Notes: a model not told the origin generated them from the sequence alone. Shown: positions 24,850-37,966, numbered from the stretch's first letter. The stretch: DNA of 64,000 nt from Membranipora membranacea (GCA_914767715.1 OU612070.1:21256025-21320024); one strand, 5' to 3'. Translations and numbers: made by a program.

Positions 24850-25590
24850 TGTTGCAGAACTTCTAGTGGAATGTTGTGCAAGAATCGCTTTCTCTTTCCC
24901 CTTCCATCTATCCCGCTCTTTCGCCATCTCGCCAGCCTCCGCCCCGCCTGTGCACATTCATCTGCTTAAGCGCCGTTCTCGGCCAAGTCTCTTTGGGTCG
25001 CCCTCTCCTTCAAGTGCCCTCAGGGGCCCACCCGAGACTGCTGTGAGGGAGAGACTTCTTCTTCATTAGGCTGTGCCTAGGTACCTCCATCTTCGAACTT
25101 CTATGAGCTGTGAGACTGGTTTCCGCTTGCTGCATTCACGTACGTCCAAGTTGGAAGTTTTGGACCATCAATATATTTTCAGTATCCGACGTCAGCAGTT
25201 CATGTGAAATACCTCCAGTTTGTCCATATCTACCATTCGCCATGTTTCACATCCATAGGGGAGCACAGACAGCACGTTCAAGTTGTAGAGTTTGAACTTG
25301 AGATGGTTGCTCACACTTCTTGATCTTCACACCTTGGTCAGTCTGAAAAAGGCTGTAGTTGCATCTGCTGCTGCCCCACCAGATGTATCGATTTTCGCAC
25401 CAACATACAAAAAGTTTTCGACAAACTTGAGTGGCTTGTTGCTGACTGTGAAATTGTTGTTGCAGGGCCCATTCCATCTCGATGAATCCTCGAGTCTTTC
25501 GTCTTTTGCTCATTGATGTGCAATCCCACTTTACTTGCTGTTGTTATGAGCTTGTCTGTAATTGTTTGCATGCCTCCATGTGTTGTAGGG
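24850..25590 (-). mobile_element. Non-LTR retrotransposon RT 3' remnant
   Basis: On the minus strand, in shifting frames, this reads as the C-terminal part of a retrotransposon reverse transcriptase: TASKVGLHINEQKTK, then NKPLKFVENFLYVGAKID, DATTAFFRLTKV, NVLSVLPYGCETWRMVD and finally RGRPKETWPRTALKQM with GWRDGERAGQ. These are the usual landmarks of the RT thumb and end region (family knowledge). Stops and frameshifts interrupt it, so it is dead. The 311 bp copy at 11,290 is its shorter homologue in the preceding unit. Confidence 0.75.
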
Positions 25591-27929
25591 GGAAAAAAAC
25601 TAACTAATACTTTCAGGAAATTGGCAGTAAGAGCTAGATATTTATAGGTTTATTTCCATCTGTTTCTGCCATTTGGAATCAGCTTATTTCTGACTCTTGA
25701 GCAAAAGACAGTATTTGTTAACCATCATAAAACAAATATAGTCTCACTCTCCTTATCATACCATGTTGAAAAAAGTCTTAGATGGCTAAGAGTTATCTTA
25801 CCATTGTGATTCGCAATAAAGTGCGCTACAAATATGAATGATGTTGTGTCATAGAGACTGTGTAACAGTCCTACCACAATCAAAATTGTAACATGAGGAC
25901 TTTGTGATATTTTTGCCAGCATGTCACTGAAACATAACGCAGCCTTAATTGTTTGCAATATCATTATCCTGATAAAGCCCGATTTGTTAATTCGCTATTT
26001 TGTGAGCACTTATATATCAAGAGCACTCATGACTTGATGCACAAACTGATAATGAAGAGGCCAATTTGGTAAGTGAAATCTCTGTTTTCATTTATACAAA
26101 TCATCATATTTATATATTTATCTTCGACAATAATGATCAATGATGTTGTACCAGCAATAATTACTTCCTAAACTCCGAAAGTTGTTAAGTTCTGGAATGT
26201 CTCAAACAATATGAGGAGGGGGGACATGTCTCTAAGCCGATTTGGACCAATTTCATTATCATAGATGCCTTCAGGTTGTTCTCACATTATTGCCTACTAT
26301 TTCGTGTATTTTTATATCATGTATTATGTATGTAAGGTCATTGCGCTTTAGGATGGCAAAGAGTATAAATAAAAAGCATAATCATGAAATCATGACTAGA
26401 GAGAGCTTTAGAATGTGCTAGATAGATTGTGTCCAGCAGAGGATAGAATGTATGACTGAAAACATATACATTTAAATAGCAGAGGTATTATAGTAATTCT
26501 ATTTTAACGTATTTATATGTTTGCCGAGGGGGGGAAACAAATTCCCTTTATTCACCCATCTTTTTAAGTAAAGAGGTTAAGAATTCAAACAACTGTGTGA
26601 GATCAGCACTGCAAGTGCTGATGTGACATTATGTATAACAGAGTGCAAGCTAGATGTCAAATTTGCATCTCCCTATTTCCCATGTTGATCCAGAGAAGTC
26701 TCCATTTTCCTGTGTCCTATCACATACTGCACCGAAGATCTCAGACTTGCTTGAAGTCACCTTACTTCGAGTCATTAAGTACTTTGTCTTTGTAGTATGC
26801 TATCATACTGAGGGCTTGGACAGATCTAAGGGTACGAAATGAAAGCTCAGATCTGGGAGATAACTCAGGCTAGAATACTGCTGGATTAAAGTGTTCCACT
26901 CGCAGTCAAGATCTTACAAAGTTACATACTTTGTTTTGACAGAAGTATTGGATGCCATTTATACTAACCCAACCCTGAAATCTTTGCTGACGACAATCTG
27001 CTCCTCAGGTAGTTGAAGGTGATGAGAAGAAAACTTGTCTCTGACTGATACTGAACATGTATAATACAAAATCCTCAATAAAACATAACATGATAATAAA
27101 TAATAATGACAATCAAAATGGGGGAAAATAAATAGGCTTCCTCTGTCTTCATTCAGAGTTTTAAGGACGTGGAACATCGGTCCCTACCCCAGTCTGCACT
27201 GGCTCATCACTACACATTCCTTGATGGTCTGGGTTTGTGGTGTGTCTTCAGTCTTCCAGGCCTGGGGTAAAAAGATATAGGGCTCCCGGTTTACCCTCCA
27301 GATCTGGCTTGTTTTCTCATCTTTTCGCCAATCTTTGTTTCTTAGTGGTGACACATCAATCACAAGATAAGAAAGCCTCTGAAATAATTTATCTGTGGGA
27401 AGTAATTACAATGCTACTCGAAATAGGCATTAACAATTTCAATGAGAAAATTTTCATAGCTATATATATTAAGTAATTTATAACATGCTTTTGTAGAAAA
27501 GCGAGTGTTTTCTTGGCATTTTAAATGAGATAAAATATTCAAATGCAAATATTATTTCCTTCTTATAAGCCTGTCGCAGATACAATATATTAAATTTTCA
27601 TCTTAAAATGTCACAATGTTAATAATACATAAAAAGTAACTTATGATTTAATTCATGTCGCAGGTATAAACCGGACTTTTTCAAAGAGCAGAAACTCATG
27701 TAATAGAATACGTATTGTGGTTGTTATGTTTGTTGCATGTGAATAACTGTTTTCGAGGGCTCAAGCGCTGACTCACTTATTTTTGTTTGAAAACAAAGTA
27801 ACCCTGAAGACTTATCTTTGTATGCAGATGCATGTGACATAGCTGTCTGATTTCAAGCTCAAAAATGATCCCAAAAGCTGTTCCCTACATGATTGCTTTG
27901 AATCAACATTAATATTTTCCAATTTATAA
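25591..27929. repeat. Inter-lectin duplicated non-coding block, copy B
   Basis: This is the direct copy of 11,601-13,888 with small indels. It includes about 100 extra bases near 26,030-26,105 and a shorter G-run near 26,218. No gene is visible. Confidence 0.6.
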
Positions 27930-27996
27930 ATGGGCTGCAAGAGCAGCTGTGTGATGCCATTAGATTGGCCCCAGAACAAAAAAGATAGACTTATCG
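27930..27996 (+). pseudogene. Orphan first coding exon, MGCKSSC N-terminus, copy B
   Basis: This is the second copy of the MGC exon. It reads MGCKSSCVMPLDWPQ followed by NKKDRLI and keeps the ATG, the frame and the G|GTAAGTG donor. The first seven residues match copy A. The remaining 15 differ at six or more positions, almost all amino-acid changing, which suggests relaxed constraint outside the anchor motif. No following exon is recognisable. Confidence 0.35.
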
Positions 27997-29780
27997 GTAA
28001 GTGATATACCTGTCTTAATCTTGCCTTTGTCACAGCCTTACAACTCTAGTCAGTCGTCAGTCTTATATTCAGTATTTAACAAAGCGAAAATCAAAAACTT
28101 ATTTTATTCATGTGCCAATCATTGAAACCATTGACCATCAACCATTGACCATCAACCATTGAAAATTCCAAAATGAAACAAAGGAGGGGGAATTAATTGA
28201 GTTTTCATTAAAAATAGATCTGCTTCTCACCTACCTATAAATAAGAGCAACTCAAGCTGGTCACCAGTCTGAAATCCGTTAAGATCTGCAGCTCTTTATT
28301 CTCCGTCAGCGTCTGTTTTATTGAGGGTCACGTTTACACTAAAAAAACATGCCATATGTCAGCAATCGGAAATTCAAAGTCTGTCGGAATTATATCAAAC
28401 TACTCCTAGTTCAAGCCCTAATTGACCTCTTTCAAAATCAAGAATATTAAAATACTGCGATAACATGCTCGGAAATTATGCTGAATAGAAAATTTGTGCC
28501 CAGATTAAAAATTAGATTTGTTTCTAACCTAACTACCTGATCATAAATCTATAAACCATTTGGCTCATCGTCTCTTCATTCTCTGCCAGCTTCTGTTTTA
28601 CTGAGGGTTATTTTAGCACTAAAAAATTATGCCACATTGTTAACACGTAGCTACATCGGGGTTAACACGTGGTGACAAGTTGTTTTGCTGGTGACCCTGA
28701 GATAAAAGGGAACGTTTTCCTATCAGTATACCAAGTGGTATCACATTTTTGGATACATTGTAGCAACCCAGCTAGATTTTGCCCTCCTGGGATCATTATA
28801 AAACTTTGTAAAACGTTGTTGACACTGACAAACGAACTGGACAAATTAGGCCATGAGGGAAATTAAATAGAAATTAACTGACTAACAACAAGAAAACAAA
28901 CTATTGTCAGAAAAGGCTGTTTGTCGAAAAATTTTCAGAGACACATCTGGCAAGTCTTGTTCTCAATAGGATCCATACTTTAAAAACACACAACATATAA
29001 TTAGTGAAAACTAATCACATTGAGACAGTCGATCATCATAACCACCAATAAAATGGTAAAATTAATCCCATATACACAAACTCTATTCACCTCCTCATCC
29101 TTCTCTGGCTAGAACAGAATTGGATCGCTTGCAGTGGGCCGTCAGGGTAACGGAATCAGAAAACAAGTTGATGTATATAAGGCCACCATTTTTCTCTAAG
29201 ATTAAGAAAAAAAAAATGAAATAAACTACTTTTGAAGTGTTTTTTTTTATAATTAGCCACTTCTCCGAGTATTCTTTGAGGAGTTACACTCCAAACATGA
29301 AAAATGTACAGCTATTCAGATTATAGAATCTAGAATTATACTGTCCTAATCAAATTGTTGAGGTTGATTTCAACATCAGCCTTTTCGAAATAAGTGAGGT
29401 TGTTCTCATATTTCTGTCAAGAAAGGCTCTGTTTTTGCCAAATGTAGCTTTAGAGAAGGTACCCAAGAGTAATGATAGTCAGCATGTCCATCCTTATACA
29501 TATTTTGAGGTGCATAAATGTTTAGCATTTCTCCGAATCTACACCATTTTTAGTGGAGGGCAGTTATAATACGGGATAACTGACACACAGATATAAATTG
29601 GGGACGCAAGGCTTAAGCCACAGTTCCTATCCAAATTTCTTGTCAAATAGACAACTCAAAAAAAGTTTTCAGTTTAGTACAAATGAGTTTAGCTGAAGAA
29701 CACCTGTATTTATAGGCTGCACATTTTGTTCATGTTAAATTTTAATGGTCACAAATACATACTTGGGTCGCTTGCAGTTT
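27997..29780. other. Non-coding flank between cluster units 2 and 3
   Basis: This is the direct copy of about 13,956-15,610 and contains no gene. The stretch from about 29,100 is the outer left arm of palindrome 3. It includes a segment (29,345-29,455) that is missing from the corresponding place before lectin 3 but has a counterpart before lectin 1 and, inverted, after lectin 6. Confidence 0.5.
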
Positions 29781-29930
29781 ACAGAGTTTTATTAGGATCC
29801 AACAGAGACATCATTAAAAAGATATTAGTCATCATTATTAGACATTGTTTATGACAAATTAAAAGAAATGGCATCAGGTGATTTGAAGAGCACTTAAGAC
29901 CAATCAACCAAGTTGGACAAGGTGCAAAGT

Positions 29931-31503
29931 TCAACATCTCTCACATATATAACCTTGAGGATATCTATCACAGTATCCATCATCATATCCGAATCTCTGA
30001 TGTTCAGCGACAGAAGCCCAGTGATTTCTGTTAGAGATCAGTGTTATACAGTTTTGTATACCAGCATAGTTATCAGGCTGACCATCGATCCAGGCTTCTA
30101 CTGTTACTGGATCATCTACAGTTCCTTTACTCCAGTACCAGCTGCCACTTTGCTTATAGCCTCCAACAGTCATATCTACTTTCCTGTTTAATAAAATAAA
30201 TGATATTCATCAGAGCGCTGATTTCACATACAGTCCTAGTGGATATCCTGCCGAAGGTCGAACATTTTTAGGGTTCCTACGACAAGTTAGCACTAGAATA
30301 ACGTCAATACTTGAACACAGGAAGGAAAATTAAAGCTGGCAATAACCTATAGAATAAACAGTGACGAAGCATCACCATCTGTCGACCCTGAGTGGCTTGG
30401 TAAGGATTCAATATGTGATTGGAAAAGCACTTGCCAGTTGCAGTGTTTTAAAATTAATATCGGAGTATCACTAAAAGTTAGGGCCATAAGCTCTCAACTG
30501 TTTCACCCAGAAAAGCTTTTAGTTAACATATACAAAAAAGAAATCACATATTATATTACCTATTTCTAAGTATTTCTGATACTCACATTAGATTTGGGTC
30601 GCTAGATCTATATCCTTTCATCCAGTAGAACTCATTCCAGGACTCGATGGTCGCCAGCCTTCCACCTTTTAATCTGCATTTTTCCTGAGCACCATCGAAA
30701 GTCTGTATGTCAGTTGTCTCAAACCAATAACAATGATCATTGATACCCTGTACCCATCCAGTAGGACAAGCTGTAGAGTAATAATAATAGCCGATAAATC
30801 ACAGGATTTGGGAACAATTAGGCTTAAGAGTGTAAGTACAGTACTTAGTATATGTAATTATAGTATCAGTCCGTAGAGAATATAATTTTATAACTCTAAC
30901 AAATCTCACCTGCCGGTGCTGATGTAGGCCAGATAGAAAGTGAGGGTGAAGGTGAGCGGTCTTTGCTTTCTTCACTCATAGGTGCTCGCAAGCTGTCAAG
31001 GGCTCTGTTTCCTAAGAGGAAAATTTAATTTGTGAAACCGGGTATATTTTTAATTGAGGATCAATTTTCAAACAACAAATTAAGTCCACAAGCTATGATG
31101 AGCAAAGCTATGGGGAAAGGCGAGGGAAATGAATGAGGGAAAATATACCCCATTGTACAAACATTTCAAAACTCTGCTGCTCTTTTGTCTGATTTATTAC
31201 AGGTATTTTTTCCATCAGTTCTTGGTGATTGTGAATGTAGAAAAGAAATTATTGTTGTATCTAACTGGGGTGTTATTCTGGTCAATCAAATCAACTGTCG
31301 TAAATTTAATAATGGGCCGGAACTAATGACAAAATAAATGGGACGAGTAGATTATACTAGTCACTTAATCTTATATGCTATAAACATTAAATTAGTATCC
31401 CGTTTAAATTAGATCTATATTTCTTACCTCCCTGAGCTGAAGCTGACCAGATAGAGACAATGAGAAGAATAACAGATGAAGTAATCCTCGGCTCTGTCAT
31501 CAT
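29931..31503 (-). CDS. Secreted C-type lectin 5 (QPD type)
   Basis: Coding exons on the minus strand are 31503-31428, 31011-30910, 30770-30587 and 30183-29931 (204 aa, stop TGA). It is nearly identical to lectin 3. Differences include SPSPSLSIWP and TSAPA in the linker. Exon 4 begins with C instead of G, so the codon spanning the splice gives Ala, not Gly, directly before the first lectin cysteine. GQPDNY, YDDGYCDRYP, all domain cysteines and the terminal cysteine are intact. AATAAA on the minus strand lies near 29,790. Confidence 0.9.
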
Positions 31504-31625
31504 CTAAAAATAATAACATTAATTATTCAAACAATTATTATGTGCCTAGAGTTTATAGGTTGAGATCTTGATCAATAGGCTTATCCAATTAATTAACAGT
31601 CTTTCACATCTTGTAATATACTAAC

Positions 31626-31740
31626 CTTGATACCCTGACTGTACTGACTATACTGTAAACTTTAACCTGTTATATACTAGCTGAAAGGATGCAGTTCTCA
31701 AGTTAGAATGATGAGAATCCATCATTGTCTCCTATTTATA
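31626..31740 (-). promoter_or_regulatory. Lectin 5 promoter and 5'UTR exon
   Basis: The TATA position reads TATAAATA (31740-31733), a better match than in lectins 1 and 3. The non-coding exon ends at 31626 before GTTAGT. Confidence 0.6.
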
Positions 31741-34700
31741 GTTTAAAAGTTGACACCGCTTTGATAATGAATAACCAATGAAATCAGCCGATTTCTCTAG
31801 CTAGAAAGGAGGACAATAAGAAGAAGATATCGTAACAGGTGATTATGAGAAATGGCTGCTCAATTACGCATAACTCAAGACACAATGACACAAGGGGCTT
31901 ATCTACAGGATCAATGTTGTAATTATGTCATTTGCCCCCAATTTCCCAACAATAATCACACAAAGTAGGTAGGTAGATAGGTATCATTTTGATCTCAAAT
32001 GCTGGTTGATGCAATAATAGCCCTGACACTCATCATAGTGAAAATCTCTTGCTGTGTATTGTTCATTGTGTTGCATCAATCTGTGAAATACTAGAAGTCC
32101 ACTGATTGGTCATAATGCATCCAATAAGTATGCTCAAAAGCAAATACTGAAATTTTTAACAATTTCAGCACATAATCTGGTTGGTGACTGACTGTGGGTG
32201 AAGAATTGAGAGTAAATTGACGTGGATATGTCTTTTTTTGAGAAAAATAACTTGAGCTTTGCTGCCTTATTATTATCACTGTGTGGAAAATCTTTTATAA
32301 CTAACTACACAAGTAGAATCCGACAGTGTAGTAATTCAGATCTTAGCAGCATTGTCTATCACTTGAATTGAGCAATTCGTGTTTAATCAATTTTTTTTAG
32401 AAACACCAAAATCTTTTATTTGTAATTTAAAAAACAATTCTTATTGTCAGCACAGCATTGTTAAAAGTTGCAGCACTGAGTGAAACACTCTTAATCATTA
32501 TATAATGGGCATAAGGTGGTATCACGGGTTTATTTTTACCGGTCACTACTAAAAAAATGCATAACCTAAGCTGCAATTTAAGATTACTGCAGAAGCCTTC
32601 ACATCCTGCTAGAATTTTCAGATGAAGTAAGTTATATGAAATTGCAAATACTTATTACTGGAACTCAATAACGGGCACAGCCCAGTTCAAGGCAGAGTTA
32701 AAATTCTAAAAATTAAATCCTCAGATGAGTACTGGCTCATTGTATACTGCAGGTTTGCTGCCTGTAATCTTAGCGAAACTCAGCTCTGTAAAAAAGATGC
32801 CAGCACCAGAAAAGTGATGGTTGTGTGTAAGTAATATATCTAACCAAGGAGGATCCAAAATTTCTGATGTAATCCAATAAAAACAGGGATTGAAGTTCTG
32901 AACGAGGCTACAATGTTCTACAAACATTTTGAATTAGGAAATTTAATCGCATTTGATATTAATTTTCTAGCCATCGAAATGAGAAACTTTAAAATGACTC
33001 AGAAATCTGTGTCTACACAACTTAATAACATGTGAAATATTGATCAGTGCTTACAAATGCTTACAGTGGCCGACAAGTTTCTAAAGATGCAATAAATTGC
33101 GACTGACTAAGAGGTAAACTCTGGAAGGGATCAGGATTTGAGACTGAACAGGTCTGATAAAATCAGTTAATTGAGCAATGTCTTACACCCAAATGGCCAT
33201 TTGTTCAAACAATGGTAAACAAGCAAAAACTTTTCAGTATTGGTTTGCACAAATATGACAAATATCTCTTTCTTAGTTAATGGGCCATGAGCTTTAGCAA
33301 TGAAGTTCTATATTTTGACATTGTTTGCCATCTTTCTAGATTAAGTAACAACAAAAACCAATTGAGTGTAAGGCATAACTCAATGAGGCGTAAAATATTA
33401 CTGAACGATGATCAAAGGCACAGACATAAAGTCTTTGGCCAGCCCAACTATTCTACAGTCAGTGAAATAAGAAAAAAATACCAGCTTTTGCTATAATAGC
33501 TTTCATCTGATTGGTCATCAAAGTAACCAATGAATTAAGCTCATCCTCTATAGGAAACAGCACAAGGAAATAAGCCATTCAGATAATCTAATCACATAAT
33601 ATTTACACTGTGTTATAATTATTACTCCACTGTAGAGATTAAAGTAAGTGTGACGATAGCATAACAATAATGATGGATGTGAATGGACAGAATGTAATGG
33701 TGCAATAATTTGGTCCTAAGGCAATTTTATCTGACTGGTTCATTCTTAGATCCTATCAGTTCCGGAGTTTACCTCTTAGTCAGTCCTAATATCTTACATC
33801 TTTATAAAATTGTCGACTATTGTAAGCATTTGTAAGAACTGATCAAAAGGAGACACAAATTTCTTGAATGTTTCACCTGTGTTTAAATTCTGTAGACACA
33901 GATTTCTCAGTCGTTCTCAAGTTTCTTATTCGATGACTAGAACATTTTTATCAAATGTGATTAAATCTCCTATAATTAAACATGTTTGTAGAGTATTGTT
34001 CCCTGGTTCAACAACTTCCATCCCTGTTTTTAATGGTTTACATTGGAAATGTTGGATCTGCCTTGGTGATAGAGGGCAGTTACTCATACAAAACGAGAAC
34101 TTTACTGGTGCTGGCATCTTGTTAACCGAGTGGAGTTTCTCTGAGTTTACAGACAGCAAACCTACAGTACACAAAATGCACAAAGTACTGATCCCTATAT
34201 TAACATTCTAGAATCAAACTCTGACGCCCTAGGATGACTGGGATGTGACCGATATTAATTTAATTAATATTAATTATAATAAATATCTGCAATTTCATGT
34301 AAATTACATTTTCTGAAAACTCTAGCAGGATGTGTGGGCTTCAGCAGTAATCTAAAATTACAGTTTTTGGTTATACCTGATTATAGACCAGACAGGTCTA
34401 AAATAAACCTGTAATATCACATGACATCCATTATATTATGATTGAGAGCTTCTCTTTTATTTTGCCGCAACTTTTGAAAATACTGTGCTGACAATATGTA
34501 TAGTGTTTTAATTACAAATACCATATTTTGATATTTTAACAATGAATTGATTAAACACAAATTGTTCAATTCAATTCAATAGAGAGTGCTGCTTAGATCT
34601 TAATTACTACAAGGTCGGATTCTTCTTGTGTAGGTATTTATAAAACAGTGTCCAAATTGTGATACTAATAGGCAATCATAGCTAAAGTTATTTTTCTCAA

Positions 34701-35089
34701 ACAGATATATCCACGTCAATTTAGTCCCCGTTCTTCATCCACAGTCGACCAGTCAGTAACCGGATTATGTGGTGAAACTATTTACAAAATAAGCCATTTT
34801 GTACGTATTAATTGGATGCTTTTATGACCAATCAGTGGAGTTCTAATATTACACATATTGACGCAACTCATGGAACAATACACAGCAAGGGATTTTTCCT
34901 TTGATTTTTGTATCAGCAGAGAGCTATTATTGCATCAACCGGCATTTTACACCAAAATAATACCTAGTATGTGATTGTTGTTTGAAAATTGGGGGCGACT
35001 TCCTATAATTATAACCTTGATCCTGTAGATAAGCTCCCTGTGTCACTGAGTAATATGTTACTAGTTAGTAAATAGCATTCGTCATAAAC
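31741..35089. other. Divergent intergenic region of lectins 5/6
   Basis: The inner arms of palindrome 3 show no convincing gene. The open stretch 33,864-34,211 (+) is the mirror of the minus-strand ORFs at 32,927-32,721 and 18,767-18,561. It has no recognisable domain. Confidence 0.5.
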
Positions 35090-35201
35090 TATATAAATAG
35101 GAGACAGTGATGGATTCTAATCATTCTAGCTTGAAAACTGCACCCTTTCAGCTAGTATATAAAAGTTTACAGTTTACAGTATAACAGTACATTTATCAAG
35201 G
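35090..35201 (+). promoter_or_regulatory. Lectin 6 promoter and 5'UTR exon
   Basis: TATATAAATA begins at 35090. The exon contains 'gaaaactgca' and two 'acagttt' blocks and ends with 'tttatcaag' at 35201 before donor GTGAGT. Confidence 0.65.
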
Positions 35202-35357
35202 TGAGTGTATAAAAGAAGTGTACCACTGTGAATGTATTGGATGGAGAGTATCACAATGCAAGACAATAATATTATTGATCGATGCTGACTTAAAATCTCA
35301 ATGTAAAAACTCTAGGCAGATAATTATTGTTTAATTTACTGTTGTGATTATTTTTAG

Positions 35358-36977
35358 ATGATGACAGAGCGGAGGATTACTACATCTGTTATTCTTCTCT
35401 TTGTTTCTATCTGGTCAGCTTCAGCTCACGGAGGTAGGATATATAAATATACATTTTTCTGTTCATGATACTATAATAACGGTGATTGTCTGCTGTACAA
35501 AATTCAACAAAGCACTCAAATTGAATTCTGCCTAAAAATTATATTGTATTGATTATTACTATTTGTATCACCAGCTTTCAAATTTGTTAAGCCGAGGATG
35601 ACAACTTAATGTGATATTCCCGACACGCTATAACATTTTAAATAAAGTGACTGGTACAATCTACTCATCTCATTTATTTTGTCATTAGTTCGGGCTCATT
35701 TTTTACCACAGCTGATTTGATTGATGCAGAGTAATATCCCAGTTAGATACAAACTATATTTGAGCTGATGGAAAAAAGGGCTGTATTGAATCAGAAATAA
35801 AGAGCAGCAGAATTCTCAAATGTTTGTACAATGGGGTGATATTCTCCCTAATTCATTCCCCATAGCTTTGATCATAACCTTGATCATGGATTAAAAATAT
35901 GCCTGGTTTTCACAAGTTGCATTTTGCTTCCAGGAAGCAGGGCCCTTGACGGCTTACGAGCACCTAACTGTGAAGAAAGCTCACCTTCACCTTCACCTTC
36001 ACCTTCACCTTCACCTTCACCTTCACCATCACCTTCTATCTGGCCTACATCAGAGCCGACAGGTGAGGCATATTAGATTTATAAAATTCTATTCCCTTTT
36101 AGGACTGATACTATAATTACTTATACTTAGTACTGTTTTTACACTCTAAAACATAATTGATCATACTTCCTGTGCCTTATCACAATATTGTTATTACTGT
36201 ACAGGTTGTCCTACTGGATGGGTACAGGGTATAAATGATCATTGTTATTGGTTTGAGACTACTGAAATACAGACTTTCGAAGGTGCTCAGAAGAAATGTA
36301 GATTAAGAGGTGGAAAGCTGGCAGCCATCAAGTCCTGGGATGAGTTCTACTGGATGAAAGGATATAGATCTAGCGACCCAAATCTTATGTGAGTATCAGA
36401 AATACTTGTATAAAAATAGGTAACATAATAATTGTGATTTTTTTTGTATGTGTCGACTAAAAGCCTTTTGGGTGAAGTAGTTGAGAGCTAGTGACCTGAG
36501 TCTTTTGTGATACTCTGTTATTTTTTTTCAAACACTGAGACTATGAAGAGCTTTTCAGAGTTTACAGATGGTGATGCTTTGTCACTGTGCATTTCAAAGG
36601 ATATTGTCAGTTTTAATGTTCCTTCTTGTGCTAACTTGTCACAGGAACCCTAGATATTTTCGATCTCTGGCAGAATTTCAACTACAACTGTATTTGAAAT
36701 CTTAGCATTTATGTTGTTGAACAGGAAAGTAGATATGACTATTGGAGGCTATAAGCAAAGTGGCAGCTGGTTCTGGAGTAAAGGAACTGTAGATGATCCA
36801 GTGACAGTAGAAGCCTGGCTCGATGGCCAGCCTGATAACTATGCTGGTATACAAAACTGTATAACACTGATCTCTAACAGAAATCACTGGGCTTCTGTCG
36901 CTGATCATCAGAGGTTTGGATATGATGATGGATACTGTCATATATATCCTCAAGGTTATATATGTGAGAGATGTTAA
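35358..36977 (+). CDS. Secreted C-type lectin 6 (QPD type, long Ser-Pro linker)
   Basis: Coding exons are 35358-35433, 35934-36062, 36205-36388 and 36725-36977 (213 aa). It is the most divergent member. The signal peptide contains LLFVSIWSASA. The linker reads ALDGLRAPNCEES, then about nine Ser-Pro pairs, then SIWPTSEPT, with one additional cysteine (PNCEE) not seen in the other genes. Exon 4 has EIQTFEGAQKKC and KLAAIKSWDEF. The lectin domain keeps GQPDNY, YDDGYCHIYP and the terminal cysteine, with Phe for Tyr in SWFWSKG and Leu for Ile in AWLDG. AATAAA signals lie near 37,061 and 37,118. The extra linker cysteine could change oligomerisation (inference). Confidence 0.92.
35981..36034 (+). 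repeat. In-frame TCACCT repeat encoding Ser-Pro
   Basis: A hexamer tandem array of about nine units in lectin 6 exon 3 encodes consecutive Ser-Pro pairs. Lectins 1, 3 and 5 have three or four such units at this position. The array keeps the reading frame, so its length changes the spacer between the N-terminus and the lectin domain. Confidence 0.9.
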
Positions 36978-37727
36978 ACTTTGCACCGCATCTAACGTGA
37001 TCGGTTGGTTTGAGATACCCTGCAAATCACCCCTATGCCATTTCTTTCAATTTGACAACATAATAAACAACGCCTAATAATGATGAATTTCATGTTTTAA
37101 TGATGTTTCTGTCCGATCCTAATAAAACTCTGTTAACTGCAAGCAACCTCATTTATGACCATGAATATTCATATCTTGAACAACATGTTCAGCCTATAAT
37201 ACAAATATTCTTTAGCTAAACTTAATGTATTAAACTGAAGAATTTTGATATACTTGTGCGAGTTCTCTGTTTGACAAGGAATTTGTAAGGGAACTGTGGC
37301 TAAAGCCTTTCATCCCAATTCTTTATGCGTGTCAGTTATAGTGTATTATAATTTCTCTCCACTAATAATTGCGTAAAACCTGAGAAAAACTTTGCATTTA
37401 TACCACACAAAATAGTGAGTATAGAAATATGGTAAGCATAGAAGGATTGACGTAGGAGAGTGCTGACTACAATTTCTTTCTGTACCTCCCCTAAAGCTAC
37501 ATTTGGCCAAGCCTGGCACCTGGCTGTTCTTAACAGAATTTAGAACTCCCTCACCTTTATCCGATAGGCTGATATTGAAAGCAAATTTAATAATTTTGTT
37601 AGGACAGTATAATGATAATTACTGTAACTTGAATAGCTGTACATTATTCATGTTCGGAGGGTAACTCCTTGAAGAATACATGGAGAAGTGGCTAATAACC
37701 AGAAAACAGGTCAAAAGTAGTTAACTT

Positions 37728-37966
37728 GCTGTTTGCTAAGAAACAGAAGATTGGGCTACCCCTAAAGAGGGACGCAAGGGCCCTAATCCTCATACTGAGA
37801 ATGTGATACATCCTAGAAAACTAGAATGCATCCTAGAGGTGAGGCCATGGTGGACCTCCTAATCATAAGCGTGCAGCAAGCTGCCAAAACTAAACTGGCA
37901 CTAATCGGCCATTGGCAGTGACACTTTGATCTTAGCCAATAGGCCGAGAAGCCAATATGCAAATGT
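37728..37966 (-). mobile_element. U2 snRNA-derived SINE-like insertion
   Basis: On the minus strand, about 10 nt after its start, the element reads TTGGCTTCTCGGCCTATTGG then CTAAGATCAAAGTGT. This is the 5' stem-loop region of spliceosomal U2 RNA, nearly unchanged. The U2 branch-point recognition sequence does not follow. Downstream, 'GCAGCTTGCTGCACGC' and 'AGGAGGTCCACCATGG' vaguely recall U2 stem-loops III and IV. The element is flanked by TTAACTT at 37721-37727 and 37967-37973. The mirror arm (near 29,190-29,230) lacks it. This fits RNA-mediated insertion of a U2-chimeric retroposon; a functional U2 gene is unlikely. Confidence 0.7.

Larger units (their letters stand above)
11290..37630. repeat. 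~14 kb tandem segmental duplication
   Basis: Blocks at about 11.3-18.9 kb recur in the same order and orientation at 25.3-33.0 kb. Paired landmarks: lectin 3 stop 15757 and lectin 5 stop 29931 (offset 14,174), start codons 17344 and 31503 (14,159), and the orphan MGC exon 13889 and 27930 (14,041). Lectin 4 and its flank likewise match lectin 6 (35,090-37,500). Long runs are identical between 16,960-18,780 and 31,129-32,940, so at least part of the duplication is young or has been homogenised by gene conversion. Confidence 0.85.

Noticed and set aside
28100-28165. Possible short array ('aaccattgaccatc' repeats, also near 14,090) as a CRISPR-like structure
   Set aside because: Only a few contiguous units without spacers, in a eukaryotic genome; a simple tandem repeat.
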